DNA from: Actinomycetota bacterium
GTDB taxonomy: Bacteria; Actinomycetota; Thermoleophilia; UBA2241
NCBI GenBank assembly: GCA_012719015.1
Contig: JAAYBE010000080.1
Span: 1-12,527 of the forward strand
Reading direction: 5' to 3'
DNA length: 12,527 bases
Made by a program: the position numbers and the translations under genes. This document shows positions 7,631 through 12,527 of this stretch, piece after piece. Position 1 is the first letter of the stretch. Every line of letters begins with the position of its first letter. Below the pieces are notes generated by a model, which saw only the letters and a list, made by a program, of their open reading frames with translations, made no database searches and had not been told where the DNA came from.

Positions 7631-8436
7631 CGCTCCTGGTGGCCGTCGCCGATGCGGGTGCGGACCGCGCGGTAGTCCGCGCCGCCCGCGCGCTCGCCGC
7701 CGCCGCCGGCTGGGAGGTGCGCGGCGTGCACGTCCGCGAGCCGGACGTGCCGGAGCCGGCGAGCGCCGACCTCGGCGAGCTGGACCTCATCGCCGTCGAC
7801 GGCGAGCCTGTGGAGGTGCTGTCGGCGCTCGTCCGGCGCACGACCGTCGACGCCGTCGCCTTCGGGCTCAGTTGCCCGAGCGCGTCCTCGCCGGGGACCT
7901 GGGTCCTGGGCCATGTCGCCGAGGCGCTCCTGGACAACCACGTCGCTCCGGTGCTCCTGGTGAGGCCGGGCATGCGCACGCTGACCCGTCTCCGGCGTCT
8001 GGTCGTGCCGCTCGAGGGCAGTCCTTCGTCGTCGGCGGCGATGCGCGCCGCCGACGAGGCGTTCTGCGCGCGGGGCCGTGAGATCCTGATGCTCCATGTG
8101 GTGACGGGCGACGTCCCCGACGAGGCCGGCAGCCTGCCGGCGCCGCGGATCATGGACCAGGAGCACTACGAGTGGCCCGCCTGGCAGGACGAGTTCACCC
8201 TGCGCTTCTCCCAGTGCCCCAAGGGCGGGCGCCATGGCATCGCGGTGCGCGTCGGCGATCCGGCCACGGTGATCGCTGAGGAGGCCGACACCGGCGCGGC
8301 GGACCTGATCGTCCTCAGCTGGAGCGGCAGCTTCGAGAGCGGGCACGGAGCCGTGATCAAGGAGCTTCTCGTCACGGCGCCCTGCCCGCTCCTCCTCGTC
8401 CCGAGCGGGCTGCCGGACGCGGCCTCACTGACCTGA
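7627..8436 (+). CDS. Tandem universal stress protein (two Usp domains)
   Basis: This 269-residue cytosolic protein has two Usp-like halves, residues 1-115 and about 121-260. Each starts with a hydrophobic strand (TLLVAVAD; RRLVVPLEG) and ends with the typical PVLLVRP or PLLLVPS strand. The ATP loop G-x2-G-x9-G(S/T) is degenerate in both halves (GTWVLGHVAEALL; GSFESGHGAVIKELL), so nucleotide binding is uncertain. The second half has a longer insert (about 162-200) with several aromatic and acidic residues. ATG 7627 overlaps the GH65 stop as ATGA, with GGAGG 4 nt upstream, so it should be translated together with the phosphorylase. A longer frame from 7609 would lie before this ribosome site and is unlikely. 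Usp proteins respond to starvation, hypoxia or osmotic stress in related bacteria; the pairing suggests that sugar phosphorolysis is stress-linked here. Confidence 0.85.
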   Translation: MTLLVAVADAGADRAVVRAARALAAAAGWEVRGVHVREPDVPEPASADLGELDLIAVDGEPVEVLSALVRRTTVDAVAFGLSCPSASSPGTWVLGHVAEALLDNHVAPVLLVRPGMRTLTRLRRLVVPLEGSPSSSAAMRAADEAFCARGREILMLHVVTGDVPDEAGSLPAPRIMDQEHYEWPAWQDEFTLRFSQCPKGGRHGIAVRVGDPATVIAEEADTGAADLIVLSWSGSFESGHGAVIKELLVTAPCPLLLVPSGLPDAASLT

Positions 8437-8499
8437 CGGTCCGTGGCCGTCGGCGTCCGGCGCGGCCGTCGGCGTGGCGCACGGAGAAGCCGGTCAGGT
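8431..8499. repeat. Convergent gene junction with nested direct and inverted repeats
   Basis: The two stops of usp (+) and lgt-like (-) are 57 bp apart. ACCTGAC (8431-8437) and GTCAGGT (8493-8499) are exact inverted copies that each contain a stop codon. Inside, GGCCGTCGGCGT occurs twice (8445-8456 and 8464-8475), and GACGG (8435-8439) can pair with CCGTC (8447-8451) over a 7 nt loop. The structure could end transcription in both directions, but it lacks a U-tract and the stems are short, so the terminator reading is weak. Confidence 0.4.
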
Positions 8500-9270
8500 G
8501 TCGGTACCCAGGACGGCGCCTCGTCGGCCGAAGACGATCACCAGCGCCGACCCGATGGCCACACTGGCGATGCTCACCCACTGCGGCTGCGTGAGCCCGG
8601 CGAACCAGACCGGGTTGATGCGGACGAACTCGACGAGGATGCGCTCGATCCCCGAGAGCACGAGGAACCAGCCGAAGGTCCACCAGCCGGACTTGTCGTA
8701 ACGCGTCGCGAGACGCCAGAGGATCCAGACCACCAGGGCCATGGCGAGGATCTCGTAGACGGGGGTGGGGTGGACCTTCACGCCTGGAGGGGTCGGCACT
8801 GTGCCGTGGGGATACCCCATCGCCCAGGGGAGGTCGCTGGGCTTCCCGTAGTCGCCGTCCCCGGCGAGCTGGCAGCCTATGCGGCCGATCAGGTAGCCCA
8901 GTGCGGTGGCCGGCGCCATGGCGTTGGCGACGAGGTCGAGCGGGACGCGACGGACCAGCGTCCAGACGACGACGCCGGCGAAGCCGCCGATGAGGCCCCC
9001 GTACCAGGTGAAGCCGATGCCGCCGAAGGCGACGCCCAGGAAGTCGGCGCGCACCGCCTCCAGGTGCTCGAGGAGGTAGTAGACGCGCGCCCCCAGGAAG
9101 CCGCCCACCCCGGCGGCGACGATCAGCTCATAGGCGAAGTCCGCGGCGGCGCCGCGCCGGCGCAGCAGCGCGCGCACGATGCTCAGGCCGGGCACGATCA
9201 GCGCCAGCGCGGCCATGAGGCCGAAGCTGTAGAACTCGAAGTCGCCGATCTGGATCAGGACGGGTCGCAT
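8494..9270 (-). CDS. lgt: Prolipoprotein diacylglyceryl transferase family protein (divergent Lgt)
   Basis: This 258-residue polytopic membrane protein belongs to the Lgt family, which moves diacylglycerol from phosphatidylglycerol to the lipobox Cys of lipoproteins. Matches are YSFGLM (14-19), WYGGLIGG (89-96), the signature GRIGCQLAGDGDYGKPSDLPWA (129-150), VHPTPVYE (166-173) and SGIERILVEFVR (206-217). By eye, the E. coli Arg143 and Arg239 equivalents are kept (Arg130, Arg210). Tyr26, His103, Asn146 and Tyr235 appear as Phe16, Tyr90, Cys133 and Ser206. That pattern is shared, as I recall, by a broad GRxGC subgroup annotated as Lgt, so activity is likely but not proven. Length is typical. 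ATG 9270 begins the family homology (MRPVLIQIG); the frame upstream is not Lgt-like. It stands alone, behind a palindrome that probably stops the pfkB transcript. Confidence 0.82.
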   Translation of the reverse strand: MRPVLIQIGDFEFYSFGLMAALALIVPGLSIVRALLRRRGAAADFAYELIVAAGVGGFLGARVYYLLEHLEAVRADFLGVAFGGIGFTWYGGLIGGFAGVVVWTLVRRVPLDLVANAMAPATALGYLIGRIGCQLAGDGDYGKPSDLPWAMGYPHGTVPTPPGVKVHPTPVYEILAMALVVWILWRLATRYDKSGWWTFGWFLVLSGIERILVEFVRINPVWFAGLTQPQWVSIASVAIGSALVIVFGRRGAVLGTDT

Positions 9271-9292
9271 GGGGTTCCAGTGTAGGGGTTCC
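9271..9292 (-). promoter_or_regulatory. Probable leaderless promoter of lgt with an 8 bp direct repeat around the -10
   Basis: On minus, TACACT (9284-9279) fits TAnnnT and is followed by only 8 nt before the ATG at 9270, so transcripts would start at or within about two bases of the start codon. GGAACCCC occurs exactly on both sides of the hexamer (9292-9285 and 9278-9271). No clear Shine-Dalgarno is present, in keeping with leaderless translation. The -35 region (around 9307-9302, TGGTCG) is poor. Confidence 0.45.
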
Positions 9293-9311
9293 CGTGAGAC
9301 GCGACCAGCGG

Positions 9312-9331
9312 CGCTCCCGGATCCGGGAGCG
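9312..9331 (-). terminator. Perfect 20 bp palindrome after pfkB, probable hairpin terminator
   Basis: CGCTCCCGGATCCGGGAGCG is its own reverse complement and begins 3 nt after the pfkB stop (9337-9335). As RNA it forms at least an 8 bp GC-rich stem with a GATC loop. There is no U-tract, but tract-less hairpins are reported as terminators in high-GC actinobacteria. It would separate the capA-pfkB unit from lgt. A dimeric protein binding site is the alternative. Confidence 0.6.
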
Positions 9332-9334
9332 GCG

Positions 9335-10315
9335 TCAGGCGGACCGCGCGGTCTGTCGGTGGGCGTGAGCCGCAGCGGCCAGCTCGCGCGCCAGCGCGGG
9401 GTCGACGTCGCCGGTGAACGGGGAGGCGGCGTTGGCCGCGCCGGCGGCGGCGGCGAGGCGCAGGGCCGCCGCCGTGTCGTCGCCACGTTGCAGGGAGAGC
9501 ACGAGGGCGGCGGCGAAGCAGTCGCCGGAACCGACCGGGTTCACGGCGCGGACCGCCGGCGTGGTCACATGCCAGACGTCGCCACCGAGCATCGCGACCG
9601 CCCCGGCCGGGCCCAGGGTCAACGCCGCCTCGGCGGCGCCGGCGGCGACCAGTCGCCGGCAGAGCTCGAGACCCTCGGCGACGAGCGCTTCCGGCTCCGC
9701 CCGCTTCTCGTCCGGGCAGTCCGCCGCGGCTCCGTCGACAGCTGTGCAGGCCTCGGCCAGGTTCACCTTGACCAGGTCCGGACGGGCGGAGAGCGCCCCG
9801 GTCAGCTGCTCGCCCTCGGCGTCCACCAGCACGCGATGTCCGCCGGCGCGCGCGGCGCGGACGAGCCCGGCGTAGAACCCGGGCGAGGCGCCGGGCGGCG
9901 CCGCCCCGGTCACCACCGCCCATTCACGTGGCGCCGAGGCCCGGCGGGCGGCGAGCGCGAGCAGGCGTTCTTCGTCGGCGGGTGTCACCGCCGGTCCGCG
10001 CTCGAAGAGGCGCGTGACGCCGCCGTCGTCCGTCAGCACCACCGTCGAGACGCGCGCCTCCCCCTCCGTGGACACCGTGGTGAAGGCGAGGCCCTCGTCG
10101 CGGGCGAGCTCGTCGATCACCTTGCCGACGCGTCCGGCCGTGAAGCCGACCAGCGCGCCGTCGCCGCCCAGGGCGAGGGTGGAGCGCAGCACGTTCGCTC
10201 CCTTGCCCCCCGCCTGGGAGCGCAGCATCCGGCACCGCGTCAGGCCACCGAGGCGCAGACAGTCCGCCGCGAGCACGTGGTCCAGTGCGAGATTGGGGCA
10301 GATGACGAAGGTCAC
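9335..10315 (-). CDS. PfkB-family sugar kinase, 1-phosphofructokinase / tagatose-6-phosphate kinase type
   Basis: This 326-residue ribokinase-fold enzyme should phosphorylate a sugar or sugar phosphate with ATP in the cytoplasm. CPNLALDHV (6-14) matches the NPALDxT start of the FruK/LacC branch. AGGKGANV (35-42) is PfkB signature 1, VKVNLAEA (182-189) matches the KpN..E element, LTLGPAGAV (232-240) borders the ATP site, and NPVGSGDCFAAAL (259-271) is signature 2 with catalytic base Asp265. In that motif the usual GAGD reads GSGD, a mild change. No PTS, fructose or tagatose gene is nearby, so the substrate is open; fructose 1-phosphate and tagatose 6-phosphate are the family's usual choices. 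The GTG start at 10315 lies 10 bp after the capA stop with a weak ribosome site, so it is probably read from the capA transcript. Confidence 0.83.
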   Translation of the reverse strand: MTFVICPNLALDHVLAADCLRLGGLTRCRMLRSQAGGKGANVLRSTLALGGDGALVGFTAGRVGKVIDELARDEGLAFTTVSTEGEARVSTVVLTDDGGVTRLFERGPAVTPADEERLLALAARRASAPREWAVVTGAAPPGASPGFYAGLVRAARAGGHRVLVDAEGEQLTGALSARPDLVKVNLAEACTAVDGAAADCPDEKRAEPEALVAEGLELCRRLVAAGAAEAALTLGPAGAVAMLGGDVWHVTTPAVRAVNPVGSGDCFAAALVLSLQRGDDTAAALRLAAAAGAANAASPFTGDVDPALARELAAAAHAHRQTARSA

Positions 10316-10325
10316 GGTGTGCGTC

Positions 10326-11558
10326 TCATCGCCTGAGGAGCACGTATCCCTTGCCCCCCACGATCTTCACGTCGGTGTCGAGCGCCGCCGAGAAGCCCTT
10401 GACGCGCCGGAGGATGCTCTGGGCCTGGGGTCCTCTGGCCAGGTACGGGACGCCGGTCCCTCCGCCGATCACCGGCACCAGTTGCGCCTCGATGCGCTCC
10501 TTCGAGACCCTGGCGCGCACCAGCAACGTCTCGGCGGTCTCTCCATCGAACCCGCTGAACACGAGGTTGCCCAGACTGTAGAAGATGAGGCCGGAACCGT
10601 ACTTCTCGACACCGTTCAGAAGGTGCGGGTGATGGGCGAACACGATGTCCGCGCCGGCGTCGACGACCGCGTGTCCCTCGCTGAGCTCCAGCGAGCTCGG
10701 GGCCCGTTTGTACTCGAAGTTCCAGTGCCAGCCCACGACGACGAAATCCGCCCGCCGCGCGGCTCTTCTCACCGCTCTCTTGACGGCGCCGATGTCGGCC
10801 CGTCCCGGGGCCACGCCTGGGCTCGACGCCGTGGCCGGGTAACCGGCGGGCAGCACGTCGGTGAAGCCGAGGAAGGCGACCTTCGTCCCGTCGGCGGTCG
10901 TGAGCACGGTGCTCGACATGGCCTCGTCCAGGTCCTTGCCCGCGCCGACCACGACGATGTCGTTCTTCCTGCAGTGGCGGATGCTGTCCAGCAGGCCGCT
11001 GTCGCCCATGTCGCCGGCGTGGTTGTTGGCCATGGTGACCACATTGATGCCGCTCGCGGCCATCGCCGGCGCCAGGTCGGGGTCGCCCTTGATGACGACG
11101 TCCTTCCAGCTCTGTGCGTCGCCGCCTCTGGTGAGCGGGCTCTCGAGATTGACGAACCCGAAGTCGCTCTTGGCGAAGACGGGGGCGACGTGAGCGAAGA
11201 GGCGACTGCCCACGGAGGCGACCACGTCGCCGACGGCGAACCCGCCGATCACGTCGCCGCCCGCGGTGACCGAGAAACCCGGCGTCGGGGACGGAGTGGA
11301 GCCGGCGGGCGGCGGCGGCTCGGGCGAGGGGGTCGCCGCCGGGGAGAGCGCGGCGTTCGTGGGCCGGCCGGTCCCGGGGGCAGGTGCTGCGCCCGAGGCG
11401 GACGGCCTCCAGTCTCCGACGGCGACCGCGACGGCGGCCACGACGATGCCGACGCCGAGAAGGGCCCACACGAGCGTCCGGCGCACGCGGCCGTCCGGCC
11501 GTCGGTCGCCGGCTCGGTAGACCCTGTAGGGCTTGTCCTGTCGCGGCGGGTCGTGCAT
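10326..11558 (-). CDS. CapA-family (poly-gamma-glutamate synthesis type) membrane-anchored phosphoesterase-fold protein
   Basis: The 410-residue protein has a short basic cytoplasmic N-terminus, one transmembrane segment (29-48), a Pro/Ala/Ser/Thr-rich linker (about 51-94) and a CapA domain outside the membrane (95-410). Family motifs appear in order: GGDVIGG (100-106), NLESPLT (137-143), ANNHAGDMG (177-185), WHWNFEY (277-283), AHHPHLL (308-314) and YSLGNLVF (327-334). Their Asp, Asn and His residues probably bind metals, as in calcineurin-like phosphoesterases. CapA proteins take part in making or anchoring poly-gamma-glutamate in some Bacillota, but capB and capC are absent here, so a different cell-surface polymer or phosphoester is as likely. 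ATG 11558 is 8 nt after a TAnnnT hexamer. It leads a two-gene unit with the PfkB kinase. Confidence 0.85.
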   Translation of the reverse strand: MHDPPRQDKPYRVYRAGDRRPDGRVRRTLVWALLGVGIVVAAVAVAVGDWRPSASGAAPAPGTGRPTNAALSPAATPSPEPPPPAGSTPSPTPGFSVTAGGDVIGGFAVGDVVASVGSRLFAHVAPVFAKSDFGFVNLESPLTRGGDAQSWKDVVIKGDPDLAPAMAASGINVVTMANNHAGDMGDSGLLDSIRHCRKNDIVVVGAGKDLDEAMSSTVLTTADGTKVAFLGFTDVLPAGYPATASSPGVAPGRADIGAVKRAVRRAARRADFVVVGWHWNFEYKRAPSSLELSEGHAVVDAGADIVFAHHPHLLNGVEKYGSGLIFYSLGNLVFSGFDGETAETLLVRARVSKERIEAQLVPVIGGGTGVPYLARGPQAQSILRRVKGFSAALDTDVKIVGGKGYVLLRR

Positions 11559-11575
11559 GGTGTCCCATGGTACAC
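11559..11575 (-). promoter_or_regulatory. Probable leaderless capA promoter overlaid by a 16 bp near-palindrome
   Basis: On minus, TACCAT (11572-11567) lies 8 nt before the capA ATG at 11558, the same arrangement as at lgt, with no ribosome site. The span 11560-11575 (plus strand GTGTCCCATGGTACAC) is a palindrome with a single mismatched pair, centred on CCATGG. A dimeric repressor there would cover the -10 and the start site. An ATG within it (11568-11566) is out of frame. Confidence 0.4.
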
Positions 11576-11721
11576 GCGGGAGGTCCTGCGGAGGCTCCCC
11601 ATCCGTCCGACCGCTTCGCCGGATGTGCCGGCGACCCTTCAGGGATCGGCCGCCGGGGGCGACAGGATGGCCGGGGTCTCCTCTTCCGGCTGGGCCTTCC
11701 GCTCCGGCGTCCGGGGGTCAC
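11576..11721. other. Remainder of the divergent intergenic region between capA and the peptidase-MA-like gene
   Basis: These 146 bp hold no gene I can support. CATCCG (11600-11605) and CGGATG (11620-11625) could form a 6 bp stem with a 14 nt loop. A purine-rich GGGGG (11713-11717) may serve as ribosome site for the gene at 11722. I see no convincing -10 or -35 for that plus-strand gene. Confidence 0.4.
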
Positions 11722-12527
11722 GTGACGGCAGCACGGCACAGCGCCAGGATCGCCGCCCTCATCCTGGCGGCGGCCGTGGCAGTCGTGGCAGGGGCCTGCG
11801 CTCTGGGCGCAGGGATCGACGACGGCGCCGCGGAGCAGCAGCGGACGTTGCAGGTCGCCCGCGACGCGTTCGCCCGGGCGGCCGATGCGCTGCTCGAGGG
11901 GGACCGTGAGAGCTTCCTGGCGAGGCTGTCCGCACATGGATCGGAGACGGGCATCGCGGCGGCGGCGGGGCTCGGCGAGGTGTTCGACACCCTCGCTCCG
12001 CTGCCGTGGCAGACCTTCGCGTTCGACGTCGCGCCCAGGGACGCCGCCAGGGGCGTGTACCGCGTCCGAGGCATCGGCCGGCTCGCGGGCGCCGGACCGC
12101 CGGACAGGATCGCCGTCGTCCGCTATCTGAGGATGACCGCAGTCGCGGATGGAGCCTCGCTGCTCGCCGACGAGACGCCGGACGAGCTCAGGGGCAGGTA
12201 CCTGATGGCGCTGCACGAGCCGCTCGTGCTGCAGCGCCCGGGTCTCGTCGTGATCGGGGACCGCCGGGCACGCGGGCGCGCCGGGGTCGTGCTGACCGCG
12301 GCGCTTCGGGCGAGGGCCCGTCTCAAGGACCTCGGCATCGACACGAGCCCCGCCGTCGTGGTGACCGTGTACGGCTCCGACGCCGCCGTCCGCGAGGCGC
12401 TCGGCGTCGCCGCGCCCACGCCCCGGCTCGTCTTCTTCTCCCATCCGCCGCTGCGCGCCGCGGCGGAGAGCTGGCCCACCCTCGACGTCGGCGTGATGGG
12501 CCCGTGGCTCCGCGGCCTGGGGTCGGC
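11722..12527 (+). CDS. Exported or membrane-anchored protein, peptidase-MA-like N-terminal half (partial)
   Basis: The frame starts at GTG 11722, 4 nt after GGGGG, and runs open to the right edge: 268 residues with no stop. Residues 1-30 are a basic stretch plus a hydrophobic core ending VVAGACALG, a signal peptide or membrane anchor. Cys26 could be lipidated, but the -3 residue is Ala or Gly rather than Leu, so the lipobox is poor. Next come a helical segment (VARDAFARAADALLEGDRES), a beta-rich part with LPWQTFAFDV and GVYRVRGIGRL, then LVVIGDR and a helix leading to PAVVVTVYG. This order resembles actinobacterial proteins that carry a C-terminal peptidase-MA (HExxH metalloprotease) domain. 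That catalytic part would lie beyond the window, so protease function is inference only. GTG sits inside a 10 bp palindrome, GTCACGTGAC (11717-11726). Confidence 0.6.
   Translation, partial: MTAARHSARIAALILAAAVAVVAGACALGAGIDDGAAEQQRTLQVARDAFARAADALLEGDRESFLARLSAHGSETGIAAAAGLGEVFDTLAPLPWQTFAFDVAPRDAARGVYRVRGIGRLAGAGPPDRIAVVRYLRMTAVADGASLLADETPDELRGRYLMALHEPLVLQRPGLVVIGDRRARGRAGVVLTAALRARARLKDLGIDTSPAVVVTVYGSDAAVREALGVAAPTPRLVFFSHPPLRAAAESWPTLDVGVMGPWLRGLGS

Noticed and set aside
11600..11625. 6 bp hairpin upstream of the gene at 11722
   Set aside because: The stem is short with a 14 nt loop and no linked motif; chance pairing is likely at this base composition.
10014..11909. A 631-codon frame on plus over pfkB and capA
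   Set aside because: Both strands cannot plausibly code here, and the minus-strand products carry complete family motifs.
10312..12444. A 710-codon frame on minus across capA and the gene at 11722
   Set aside because: The product is Arg/Gly-rich low-complexity sequence that overlaps capA in another frame, where all CapA motifs are found.

Overview
The window is very GC-rich and densely coded. Codon third positions are almost all G or C, GTG starts are common and most neighbouring genes overlap by a few bases. This fits a high-GC actinomycetote. The gene set (a HAD-GH65 fusion, a divergent Lgt, a CapA-like protein and a peptidase-MA-like protein) would suit a deep branch such as Thermoleophilia or Coriobacteriia, but no rRNA or marker gene here settles the lineage. 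I see no tRNA, rRNA, insertion sequence, phage gene or CRISPR array.

Left part (1-4302). The 3' end of a class III (GSA-aminomutase-like) aminotransferase on + converges on a four-gene minus-strand operon. In transcription order this holds a class V PLP enzyme of the cysteine-desulfurase-like type but without the catalytic Cys, a short-form homoserine dehydrogenase, a membrane-anchored protein with seven VW-type beta-propeller repeats, and a small DUF5658-like membrane protein. Each gene overlaps the next by 4 to 16 bp, so translation is probably coupled.

Middle (4303-8436). An 85 bp divergent promoter region carries a perfect 7 bp inverted repeat. It is followed on + by a 1080-residue fusion of a HAD domain with a GH65 glycoside phosphorylase. 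The HAD nucleophile Asp is replaced by Ala while the GH65 motifs are intact. A tandem universal stress protein overlaps its end by ATGA. Together they suggest stress-linked phosphorolysis of an alpha-glucoside such as trehalose.

Right part (8494-12527). On minus, a CapA-family phosphatase-fold membrane protein and a PfkB-family sugar kinase form a unit that ends in a perfect 20 bp palindrome (probable terminator). A separate divergent lgt-like gene follows. The lgt and capA starts each have a TAnnnT hexamer 8 nt before the ATG, as in leaderless transcription, and each is overlaid by a repeat or palindrome. The window ends inside a + strand exported protein resembling the N-terminal half of the actinobacterial peptidase-MA-like family.

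The most unusual points are the HAD pseudo-active site fused to GH65, the Cys-less class V enzyme coupled to homoserine dehydrogenase and to a surface propeller, and the symmetric elements at three promoters. No wholly new defence or mobile system is evident. Family calls come from motif recognition by eye, not from searches.
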